Shown here: positions 1 through 5,619 of the stretch, piece by piece
Layout of the letters: every line of letters starts with the position of its first letter
How positions within the stretch are numbered: position 1 is the stretch's first letter
Assembly: GCA_947624075.1 (NCBI GenBank)
Contig: CANQIM010000015.1
Coordinates: 1 to 15,808, forward strand
Reading direction: 5' to 3'
DNA: 15,808 nucleotides
Source: an uncultured Bacilli bacterium
Lineage (GTDB): Bacteria > Bacillota_I > Bacilli_A > RF39 > UBA660
Made by a program: the position numbers and the translations under genes
The notes under the pieces: generated by a model
Databases searched by the model: none
Seen by the model: the letters and a program-made list of their open reading frames with translations, nothing else
What the model was told of the DNA's origin: nothing

Positions 1-5
1 AATTT

Positions 6-701
6 CTATTTGTCAAAATTATTTTCAACTTTGATTCCAGGACCCATAGTTGAAGAAATAGAAATATTCTTTACATATTCACCTTTTACTGTTGCTGGTT
101 TAATTTTAATAATTTGTTCAACAAAAGCATTCAAGTTTGCTAATAAATCTTCTTCACTGAAAGAAGCTTTACCAATAATACCGTGAATATTTCCAAAACT
201 ATCTGTTCTATATTCTACACGTCCAGCCTTAACTTCTTCTACAGCTTTTGCAACATCCATTGTAACTGTACCAGTTTTTGGATTTGGCATTAAACCCTTA
301 GGTCCTAAAACTTTTCCTAACTTACCTAATAGAGGCATCATATCAGGAGTAGCAATCATTGTATCAAAATCGAACCAATTTTCTTTTTCGATTTTTTCTA
401 ACATATCTACATCACCAACATAGTCAGCTCCTGCATCTTTAGCTTCTGTTGCTTTAGGTCCTCTAGCAATTACTAATACTTTCTTAGTTTTACCTGTTCC
501 TTTTGGAAGTACAATTGCACCTCTTAATTGTTGATCAGCTTTCTTTGTATCTAGATTTAATCTCATAGCTACTTCAATAGAACCATCAAATGAGCTAGTA
601 GAAGTTTCTTTTACTAATTTAACAGCTTCTTCTTTAGAATATACTTTATTCTTTTCTACTTTAGAAACAGCTTCACAATACTTCTTACTTCTTTTTTTCA
701 T
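6..701 (-). CDS. rplA: Large ribosomal subunit protein uL1 (L1)
   Basis: L1 binds the mobile stalk of 23S rRNA beside the E site and helps release deacylated tRNA. In many bacteria it also represses its own operon by binding the rplK leader. The 231-residue protein has the family's usual length and hallmark segments, including LRGAIVLPKGTGK near residues 59-71 and the GPKGLMPNPKTGT segment in the second domain. I chose the ATG at 701 because AAGGAGG lies 8 bases upstream (710-716). An open frame continues upstream to 752, but it would add 17 residues that do not look like L1. The stop is TAG, five bases from the window edge, so the gene is complete. It follows rplK by 77 bases with no promoter or terminator visible between them, so the two are probably cotranscribed. 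Confidence 0.97.
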   Translation of the reverse strand: MKKRSKKYCEAVSKVEKNKVYSKEEAVKLVKETSTSSFDGSIEVAMRLNLDTKKADQQLRGAIVLPKGTGKTKKVLVIARGPKATEAKDAGADYVGDVDMLEKIEKENWFDFDTMIATPDMMPLLGKLGKVLGPKGLMPNPKTGTVTMDVAKAVEEVKAGRVEYRTDSFGNIHGIIGKASFSEEDLLANLNAFVEQIIKIKPATVKGEYVKNISISSTMGPGIKVENNFDK

Positions 702-778
702 CTTTCTTTCCTCCTTATGTGGTAAAAGCGGATTTAAAATTATTCCTTCCACATAGGTTCAACCCTATATGTATAAAG

Positions 779-1210
779 TTACTCTTGACCTTCGATTTTT
801 ATTCCCATATTTTTAGCAGTTCCAGCTACGATCTTCATAGCTGCTTCTACATCATATGCATTTAAATCTGGTAACTTAATTTCAGCAATTTCTCTTAATT
901 GAGCTTCTGAAATAGTTGCAACTGTCTCTTTAGATCCTTTAACAGCACCTTTTTGAACTTTTGCATATTTCTTCAACAAGAAACTTGTAGGTGGAGTTTT
1001 AATAACAAAATCAAAACTTCTATCGTCATATACTGAAATTTCTACTGGTAAAATGTCACCCATCTTATCTCTAGTAGCATCATTATATTTCGTACAAAAA
1101 TCTTGTAAGTTAATTCCGGCAGGTCCTAAAACCGTTCCAACTGGTGGAGCTGGTGTAGCTTTTCCTGCTGGGATTTGTAATTTTATTTTCTTTACTGCAT
1201 CCTTTGCCAC
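779..1210 (-). CDS. rplK: Large ribosomal subunit protein uL11 (L11)
   Basis: L11 forms the base of the GTPase-associated centre on 23S rRNA, where elongation factors act. The sequence matches the family throughout: KLQIPAGKATPAPPVG at the start, a Pro-rich N-terminal domain, and an RNA-binding C-terminal domain ending with AGTAKNMGIKIE. Two GTG starts are possible, at 1219 and 1210. I prefer 1210, giving 143 residues, because VAKDAVKKIKLQ aligns residue for residue with the usual MAKKVVKVVKLQ. In addition AAAGGATGTG, close to the consensus AAAGGAGGTG, precedes it by six bases. The 1219 start would add three residues and has only a weaker GAGG site. A promoter and structured leader lie upstream, and rplA follows. 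Confidence 0.96.
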   Translation of the reverse strand: MAKDAVKKIKLQIPAGKATPAPPVGTVLGPAGINLQDFCTKYNDATRDKMGDILPVEISVYDDRSFDFVIKTPPTSFLLKKYAKVQKGAVKGSKETVATISEAQLREIAEIKLPDLNAYDVEAAMKIVAGTAKNMGIKIEGQE

Positions 1211-1243
1211 GAAAAACACATCCTTTCCTCTTTAGTTTTCGCG

Positions 1244-1296
1244 AGTGGTCCAAATAGCTTGATTACCGCTTTAAAATGCAAACCATGCTTCCCACT
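1244..1296 (-). promoter_or_regulatory. Putative L1-binding leader element upstream of rplK
   Basis: On the minus strand this leader reads AGTGGGAAGC at its 5' side and GGACCACT at its 3' side. AGTGG (1292-1296) pairs with CCACT (1244-1248), enclosing a 43-base interior that can form smaller stems. The closing stem followed by GGGA resembles the part of 23S rRNA bound by L1, where GGTGGGAGGC is closed by a downstream CCACC. It sits about 20 bases before the rplK ribosome binding site. L1 repression of its own operon through the leader is established in E. coli. The resemblance here is by eye, so the assignment is inference. Confidence 0.5.
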
Positions 1297-1300
1297 AAAT

Positions 1301-1320
1301 CTATATTAAATTAAATATAG
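1301..1320 (-). promoter_or_regulatory. 5'-terminal hairpin of the rplK transcript
   Basis: CTATATT (minus strand, 1314-1320) pairs perfectly with AATATAG (1301-1307) around a six-base loop. The predicted start of transcription is only one to three bases upstream, so the mRNA would begin with GGGC and then this stem-loop. A hairpin at the extreme 5' end could shield the message from 5'-end-dependent RNases, which is inference. Confidence 0.5.
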
Positions 1321-1327
1321 CCCTTAA

Positions 1328-1356
1328 ATAATAACATATTCTTAAATAAAACGCAA
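1328..1356 (-). promoter_or_regulatory. Promoter of rplK-rplA
   Basis: A sigma-A-type promoter on the minus strand: -35 TTGCGT (1351-1356), a 17-base spacer, and -10 TATTAT (1328-1333) preceded by the extended -10 motif TGT. Transcription should start near 1321, giving a leader of about 110 bases. Transcription of rplK-rplA therefore appears separate from nusG, although no good terminator was seen after nusG. Confidence 0.7.
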
Positions 1357-1431
1357 GTCTTTAAAATCTTTCATTATTCTCAAAAGCTTAGAAATTTACT
1401 ATTTTTCAACTTTGAACGCTTTAATTGATAG

Positions 1432-1459
1432 ATAAAGACATTCTTTAATAAGTCTTTAT
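1432..1459 (-). other. Hairpin in the nusG-rplK gap
   Basis: The roughly 310-base gap between nusG and rplK holds, from the nusG side, a short inverted repeat (TCAAC/GTTGA near 1479-1498), this perfect 8-bp stem, and then the rplK promoter and leader. Here ATAAAGAC (1452-1459 read on the minus strand) pairs with GTCTTTAT (1432-1439) around a 12-base loop. No run of U follows the stem, so it is not a normal intrinsic terminator. It may be a 3'-end or processing structure for nusG mRNA. No open frame with a ribosome binding site was found in the gap. Confidence 0.35.
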
Positions 1460-1522
1460 AAAAGCATTTTTCGTTTATTCAACCTACAAATTTGTTGAAA
1501 ATTTCATCTATTCAAAGTAGTA

Positions 1523-2059
1523 CTAAACTGCATTCTCAATTTGACTAATTTCAACCTCAACAGAAGTTTCTTGTCCAAATAAATCAACTAATAAATTAAC
1601 CTTTTGATTAGGCAAATCAACTGAATCAATCTTACCGAACATTCCATTAAATGGTCCCGCAATAATTTTAACTTTGCTTCCTTCCGTAAGTTCAGTTTCT
1701 ACATCGATACGACTAATACCCATATTACCTAAAATTTTATCTACTTCGTAAGGTTGTAATGGAGTTGGCTTTGCTCCTTTACCACTTGATCCAATAAAAC
1801 CTGTAACTCCTGGTGTATTACGTACAACATACCAAGCTTCATCAGTCATTACCATTTCAACTAATATATAACCTGGAAACATTTTTTTTACTCTTTCCTT
1901 AGTTACACCATCTTTTACTTCTACAACCTTCTCTTCAGGTATAACAACTCGAAAAATATAATCTTGCATGTCCATAGACTCTGCTCTCATTTCAAGTTTT
2001 TCCTTTACTTTATTTTCATGACCTGAATAAGTATTAACTACATACCATTGTTTATCCAT
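1523..2059 (-). CDS. nusG: Transcription termination/antitermination factor NusG
   Basis: NusG binds the RNA polymerase clamp and affects pausing, Rho-dependent termination and coupling to the leading ribosome. The 178-residue protein has the expected two domains. The NGN domain covers about residues 1-110, starting WYVVNTYSGHENKV and containing KKMFPGYILVEM and NTPGVTGFIG. A C-terminal KOW domain covers about 126-178 and includes VKIIAGPFNGMFGKID. The length matches the B. subtilis protein. The start is the ATG at 2059, with AAAGGAGT about 8 bases upstream. It begins 12 bases after the secE stop, and the two genes form a conserved pair with one promoter upstream of secE. Confidence 0.97.
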   Translation of the reverse strand: MDKQWYVVNTYSGHENKVKEKLEMRAESMDMQDYIFRVVIPEEKVVEVKDGVTKERVKKMFPGYILVEMVMTDEAWYVVRNTPGVTGFIGSSGKGAKPTPLQPYEVDKILGNMGISRIDVETELTEGSKVKIIAGPFNGMFGKIDSVDLPNQKVNLLVDLFGQETSVEVEISQIENAV

Positions 2060-2071
2060 ACAATTACTCCT

Positions 2072-2356
2072 TTAATTAAATAATGTTTGAATTAGTGCAA
2101 AAATAATATCTATTGCATAAAAGAACAAAGAACAAGCAACTACAAAAACTATTGTAGCTATTGAATATTTAATCATATTGTCCTTTGAAGTCCAATGAAC
2201 TTTTTGAAATTCACTTTTTACCCCATGACAAAATATTCTAAATCTAACCCATAAACTATTCTTTTTCTGTTCTTTTCTAGTACTTTTTTTAGCAACTTTC
2301 TTTTCTTCAACGTGCTGCTTTTTTACTTTTGTTTGTTTTCTTTCATCATCAGCCAT
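2072..2356 (-). CDS. secE: Preprotein translocase subunit SecE
   Basis: SecE is the clamp subunit of the SecYEG channel in the cytoplasmic membrane. The protein is 94 residues: a very Lys-rich tail (1-33), an amphipathic segment with the conserved VKSEFQKVHWTSKDN pattern (about 46-60), and a single membrane helix (about 63-88). This is the one-helix form usual in Gram-positive bacteria, with a somewhat longer basic tail than B. subtilis SecE. I chose the ATG at 2356 because AGGTGA precedes it at good spacing. An in-frame GTG at 2365 overlaps that ribosome binding site. nusG follows after 12 bases. No rpmG is present upstream, although it often precedes secE. Confidence 0.93.
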   Translation of the reverse strand: MADDERKQTKVKKQHVEEKKVAKKSTRKEQKKNSLWVRFRIFCHGVKSEFQKVHWTSKDNMIKYSIATIVFVVACSLFFYAIDIIFALIQTLFN

Positions 2357-2388
2357 ATTCTTCACCTATTCCCATTTAAATTCAAAAT

Positions 2389-2408
2389 AAAAACACTTCC
2401 AAGTGCTT
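2389..2408 (-). other. Terminator-like hairpin in the secE leader
   Basis: On the minus strand AAGCACT pairs with AGTGTTT around a TGGA loop (7 bp including one G-U), followed by five U residues. It looks like a small intrinsic terminator, yet it lies only a few bases after the predicted start of the secE transcript. A complex that young is unlikely to be terminated by it. It may act as a 5'-protective hairpin, or be a remnant of a terminator of a lost upstream gene. Confidence 0.4.
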
Positions 2409-2416
2409 ACACCTAT

Positions 2417-2446
2417 AAAATAGCACAACTACCCAAAAAATGTCAA
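2417..2446 (-). promoter_or_regulatory. Promoter of secE-nusG
   Basis: Consensus -35 TTGACA (2441-2446), an 18-base spacer, and -10 TATTTT (2417-2422) with an extended -10 TGC directly upstream, all read on the minus strand. Transcription would start near 2410, about 55 bases before the secE start codon. Confidence 0.7.
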
Positions 2447-2524
2447 CATCTTTAAAGGTAAATTTAAAAATTTATCTAAAATAATATTAGAAATTTTAAA
2501 AACTATAAAAATCTTCAAAAAAAA

Positions 2525-2553
2525 CTGTTAATCTAACATAAATCTGTTATAAT
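2525..2553 (+). promoter_or_regulatory. Promoter of the plus-strand orphan gene
   Basis: A perfect -10 TATAAT (2548-2553) with an extended -10 TGT, and a poor -35 CTGTTA (2525-2530) 17 bases upstream. It is divergent from the secE promoter about 80 bases away and lies just before the ribosome binding site of the gene at 2579. Confidence 0.6.
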
Positions 2554-2578
2554 AAACAATTAAAAAGGAGTGACATTT

Positions 2579-3076
2579 ATGATTAATACAGCTGAAGTTT
2601 ACAATAAAATAATTTATTTTTTTAAAATTGCCTTCATAAATTTTGGTAAAGAAGTTACTATTCCTTCTAATGATTTCTTCGTAATCAATCAAATTTCTGA
2701 TAGTGAAAAAGAAACTTTAGGTGAATACAACTACTATATTCAATATGGCTTTTTCAATTCTGGCTGCATCTGTCTAAATTTATCTTACTTCTTAAAAAGC
2801 AATGAAGTTAAACTGAACACCATTTCTATATTTGCCCCTTCCAAAGAAAAAGCTAATTTAATGCTTCAGGAAGACGACAATACAAATGTTGAAATTAAAA
2901 AATACGATACAATTAATGCCATTGCAGCTAATCCTAAAGCCATAGAAATATTAGATTCAGCTATTACCAATTTAAGTCAAACCATTGTCTTAGGTGAATA
3001 CACTTCTTCATCAACTGATAAAATCATTCCTTGTTGTGCAGTTAAAAGATATATCAAGACAAATCCTAAAATTTAA
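2579..3076 (+). CDS. Unrecognised 165-residue protein, only plus-strand gene
   Basis: I do not recognise this protein. The start is the ATG at 2579, with AAAGGAG (2564-2570) 8 bases upstream and an extended -10 promoter before that. An in-frame GTG at 2570 overlaps the ribosome binding site and is unlikely. The sequence has a hydrophobic, aromatic N-terminal stretch (IIYFFKIAFINFG, about residues 11-23) interrupted by Lys, which is more like a buried helix than a signal peptide or membrane anchor. It continues with mixed polar and hydrophobic sequence, suggesting a soluble alpha/beta protein. There is a Cys pair near the C-terminus (CC, 152-153) and two more Cys at 63 and 65. Its stop lies five bases from the stop of the convergent gene, with no terminator between them. 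It interrupts the usual secE-to-sigH neighbourhood, so it may be a lineage-specific insertion. Confidence 0.75.
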   Translation: MINTAEVYNKIIYFFKIAFINFGKEVTIPSNDFFVINQISDSEKETLGEYNYYIQYGFFNSGCICLNLSYFLKSNEVKLNTISIFAPSKEKANLMLQEDDNTNVEIKKYDTINAIAANPKAIEILDSAITNLSQTIVLGEYTSSSTDKIIPCCAVKRYIKTNPKI

Positions 3077-3081
3077 CCAAG

Positions 3082-3816
3082 TTATCTTAAACTAAAGAAT
3101 AAAGCTAATACGCTTATTGCAATTCCAGTAAGTAAAATTAATGTTGGAAATATTAAATAATTTATAAATGCCGTATCTTTCAAACCATTTATTTGCTTAT
3201 AAATATTATCATTTATCTTATCATTTGTCATTGATTCTTCTTTAAAAGTAACCCCACTTGCTTTAATAAGTTGTTTACTGCCATCTTTACCATCACCGTT
3301 TACTTCTCTTTCTAGCATTTCTAAATCTTTCTTCTTACGTTCAGCTAAATATTCACAATAGTAAACTCCCGCTCCTCTTTGAATAACACCTCGATAATAT
3401 GGAACATCATCTTGTGGTAAATTTTTAGCAAATTCCTCAAAATTTTCTTTCAAAAAGCTTTCTTTTAAATAGCGCAATGAATTTGTATATAGCCCAATTT
3501 GTAAACAAGCAGAATGAAAAATATCTTCATTCTTTAATTTTTCCCTAATAGCAAAATCATTAGGCATTTCTAACAAAGTATTAAATTTAATTTGACGTGG
3601 TGAATTATTTAAAACTTGTATTTCAAATGGACTAAAAGATTTGACACAGTAGCCATGATTATGCACATATTTCATTGCCTTATCCATATTTAAAAATACT
3701 TCTCTCATATTTTCTTCACCAATATTTCCAAGCTCTCCTTCACGACCTGTCCAATCATAAAGATTTACTTCAACATCAGTATTGTTTTCCTTGGAAAAAG
3801 TAACTACCTTTGCCAT
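3082..3816 (-). CDS. Tail-anchored protein with degenerate kinase-loop-like motif
   Basis: I cannot name this 244-residue protein. A soluble part (1-215) is followed by one strongly hydrophobic segment at the extreme C-terminus (about 217-242), ending FFSLR. This is the layout of a tail-anchored membrane protein with its body in the cytoplasm. Residues 46-68, with YVHNHGYCVKSFSPFEIQV, resemble a protein kinase catalytic loop. If aligned, HRD becomes VKS and the K and N of the loop become S and E, so it would be catalytically dead. Only about 42 residues precede the motif, too few for a normal kinase N-lobe, so the similarity may be partial or chance. A charged stretch (158-180) precedes the anchor. 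The start ATG at 3816 has AGGTGG upstream; the longer frame to 3861 is less likely. It is the last gene of the mrnC-rlmB-sigma operon, 49 bases after the sigma gene. Confidence 0.8.
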   Translation of the reverse strand: MAKVVTFSKENNTDVEVNLYDWTGREGELGNIGEENMREVFLNMDKAMKYVHNHGYCVKSFSPFEIQVLNNSPRQIKFNTLLEMPNDFAIREKLKNEDIFHSACLQIGLYTNSLRYLKESFLKENFEEFAKNLPQDDVPYYRGVIQRGAGVYYCEYLAERKKKDLEMLEREVNGDGKDGSKQLIKASGVTFKEESMTNDKINDNIYKQINGLKDTAFINYLIFPTLILLTGIAISVLALFFSLR

Positions 3817-3865
3817 ACTACCACCTATTATAATTTTAACCCAAAAATTAAAAAAAAACAATTTT

Positions 3866-4441
3866 TTAGATTGTCTTTATAAATTTACGCCGTAAAGTTC
3901 TTCTTATTTTATTAATTCGCGACTGAATTGTAGTAATAGGAACATCTAAAAGTATTGAAATTTCTCGATAAGAAAAACCATTATATCTCAATTCAAAAAT
4001 ATTACTACATTCAAAATCCAAAGTATTCATAAAATTTACCAGTTCTTTTTCTAATAATTTATTTATAAAAATATCAGTATCTTCTTGAAAATTATTTAAT
4101 ACTTGATTAGATCTTAAACTCTTATTTAAAATATGATGCTTTTTCATTTTCAAATTCCTAACAAATGTAACCAAATGCCTATTTATAACTGCTGGAGCAT
4201 AGGTATAAAATAACGTACCACGACATTCATCATAAGTAACCACTGCTCTATTAAAAGCAATTAATGCTTCTTGATGATAATCTTCATAATCAGCACCTAA
4301 GTCTTTATTATTTAAATAGTATTTGGAAGCTAAACTTTTAATAATAGGCGAATATTTTTCAAATATCAAATCTCTAGCATCTTCACTATTTTCTCTTATC
4401 ATATACAAAACTTCATAATCGTTTATATTCTTATAATCCAT
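3866..4441 (-). CDS. sigH: Sigma-70 family factor, SigH-like
   Basis: This is an RNA polymerase sigma factor with regions 2 and 4 but not 1 or 3. Region 2 covers about residues 25-97 and includes DYEDYHQEALIAFNRAVVTY and a following aromatic stretch for -10 recognition and melting. Region 4 (about 140-186) has ELRYNGFSYREISILLDVP followed by a recognition helix, for -35 binding. At 191 residues it is slightly shorter than B. subtilis SigH (about 218). The name rests on the overall form, the opening NDYEVLYMIRENSEDARDLIFEKY pattern and its place right after rlmB, as in Bacillus. The regulon here may differ, since nothing in the window indicates sporulation or competence. It starts six bases after the rlmB stop, suggesting translational coupling. 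The conserved YacP-type gene often found between rlmB and sigH is absent. Confidence 0.85.
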   Translation of the reverse strand: MDYKNINDYEVLYMIRENSEDARDLIFEKYSPIIKSLASKYYLNNKDLGADYEDYHQEALIAFNRAVVTYDECRGTLFYTYAPAVINRHLVTFVRNLKMKKHHILNKSLRSNQVLNNFQEDTDIFINKLLEKELVNFMNTLDFECSNIFELRYNGFSYREISILLDVPITTIQSRINKIRRTLRRKFIKTI

Positions 4442-4447
4442 TTCTAC

Positions 4448-5143
4448 CTACTTTCTATTCCGAATTATTTCATAAATAATTATTCCAGTAGCTACTGAAG
4501 CATTCAAACTATTAGTTGTTCCATACATAGGAATTTTTGCTAAAAAGTCACAATTTTTTGTAACTATATTGGAAATACCTACTCCCTCATTACCGATTAC
4601 CAAAGCGATTTTTCCACTATAATCAATTTCTCTATAGTCAACACTATTATCACTTAATGTTGTACCAACAACCCAAAAACCTTTAGCTTTAAGTTTATCA
4701 ATCGCATTAACTAAGTTAGATACCATTACAACTTTAACATTGTCTAAAGTCCCTACACTTGTTTTCATCACAGTAGCATTTATTCCTACTTGTCTATCTT
4801 TGGGCATAATTATTGATTTAATTCCTGCTGCTTCACAAGTCCTAATAATTGCTCCAACATTATGAGGATCTTCTAGATGATCAAGTAAAACAACTACATC
4901 TTCATCAAAAACAGTATCTAAATCATAATATTTGTAATCCGGAATAGCTAGTATTATACCTTGATGTAATCCATCTATCAAATGGTCAATTTCTTTTTTT
5001 GACTTATATATTACGGGCAATTTTGCTTTTTCTATAAGCGAATTTAACAAATTGTCATCAAAACCATCCTGCAAAATAACTTTTTCAACTTTTTTATTTT
5101 TTTGTAAAATTTCTTTTGCTACATTCCTACCATATACTAACAT
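4448..5143 (-). CDS. rlmB: 23S rRNA 2'-O-ribose methyltransferase, SpoU/TrmH family (RlmB)
   Basis: The protein is a SPOUT-class, SAM-dependent enzyme expected to methylate the 2'-OH of a guanosine in the peptidyl-transferase loop of 23S rRNA. All three family motifs are clear: HNVGAIIRTCEA (motif 1, with Asn95 and the catalytic Arg101), LVIGNEGVGIS (motif 2, 181-191) and IPMYGTTNSLNASVATGI (motif 3, 204-221). These form the trefoil knot. An N-terminal substrate-binding domain precedes them from about 1 to 75 (LVYGRNVAKEIL). The 231 residues are typical of the family. The motif-1 Arg is encoded by AGG, which shows AGG has its standard meaning. The ATG lies four bases after the mrnC stop with only a weak ribosome binding site, so translation is probably coupled. 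A tRNA-specific relative is possible, but the position beside mrnC favours RlmB. Confidence 0.92.
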   Translation of the reverse strand: MLVYGRNVAKEILQKNKKVEKVILQDGFDDNLLNSLIEKAKLPVIYKSKKEIDHLIDGLHQGIILAIPDYKYYDLDTVFDEDVVVLLDHLEDPHNVGAIIRTCEAAGIKSIIMPKDRQVGINATVMKTSVGTLDNVKVVMVSNLVNAIDKLKAKGFWVVGTTLSDNSVDYREIDYSGKIALVIGNEGVGISNIVTKNCDFLAKIPMYGTTNSLNASVATGIIIYEIIRNRK

Positions 5144-5147
5144 TTTA

Positions 5148-5522
5148 CTACTTCAAGATGAAAGACATTATTTCATCTACCCTTTCTTTTTGCTTTTCTA
5201 ATTCCAAATAGCCTATCAAACATTCAAGACCAGTTGCATATTTATAAGTTATAATATCGCAGTTTTTAGGATGAGAAGTTGTTTTATAATTTCTAGCCCT
5301 TTTTATAACACTTAGCTCCTCAGCATTAAAAAAATCAGCATCTATCATTTCTTGCAAAAAACTAGCTTGACTTTTAGCACTTACAAATTTAACTGCCTCT
5401 TTTTGCAAACTATCTACATTGGCAATACCCTTATTTATTATCAAATATTTTCTCACATAATTTTCATATATCGTATCACCTAAATAAGCTAGTACCAATA
5501 CATTTATTTCCTTAGTATTCAA
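5148..5522 (-). CDS. mrnC: Mini-ribonuclease III
   Basis: Mini-III is a dimeric RNase III-type endonuclease without a dsRNA-binding domain. In Bacillus it matures the 23S rRNA ends. The 124-residue protein has the family signatures: LAYLGDTIYENYVRKYL (catalytic Asp/Glu helix, about residues 12-28), SAKSQASFL, KRARNYKTTSHPKNCDIITYKYATGLECLIGYLEL with the second acidic cluster. It is a little shorter than the B. subtilis protein at both ends. The start appears to be TTG at 5522, since no ATG is available nearby, and AGAAGGT stands about 8 bases upstream. It heads the operon with rlmB and the sigma gene. Its position next to cysS is conserved, but cysE is missing from this neighbourhood. Confidence 0.93.
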   Translation of the reverse strand: MNTKEINVLVLAYLGDTIYENYVRKYLIINKGIANVDSLQKEAVKFVSAKSQASFLQEMIDADFFNAEELSVIKRARNYKTTSHPKNCDIITYKYATGLECLIGYLELEKQKERVDEIMSFILK

Positions 5523-5563
5523 TATTTCTACCTTCTTTTACAACCTATCTTTTCTCACAATTC

Positions 5564-5591
5564 ATTATACTACAAATAAGAGTCCTATTAA
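5564..5591 (-). promoter_or_regulatory. Promoter of the mrnC-rlmB-sigma operon
   Basis: Perfect -10 TATAAT (5564-5569), a 16-base spacer and a partial -35 TTAATA (5586-5591), read on the minus strand. It lies in the 97-base gap after cysS, in which no convincing cysS terminator was found, so read-through from cysS is also possible. Confidence 0.6.
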
Positions 5592-5619
5592 TCTTTTAAA
5601 AAAATCTAACTAACAAGAA

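Noticed and set aside
1523..2059. Mollicute-style TGA = Trp code
   Set aside because: Trp is TGG in nusG and cysS where checked, and genes reach full length without any in-frame TGA.
2357..2578. Hidden rpmG (L33) gene upstream of secE
   Set aside because: No frame of about 49 codons with a Cys-x-x-Cys pattern exists. The gap holds the two divergent promoters and a hairpin.
4840..4848. Possible recoding of AGG (Arg to Met), reported in some uncultured Bacilli
   Set aside because: The catalytic, invariant Arg of RlmB motif 1 (N-V-G-A-I-I-R) is encoded here by AGG, so AGG reads as Arg.
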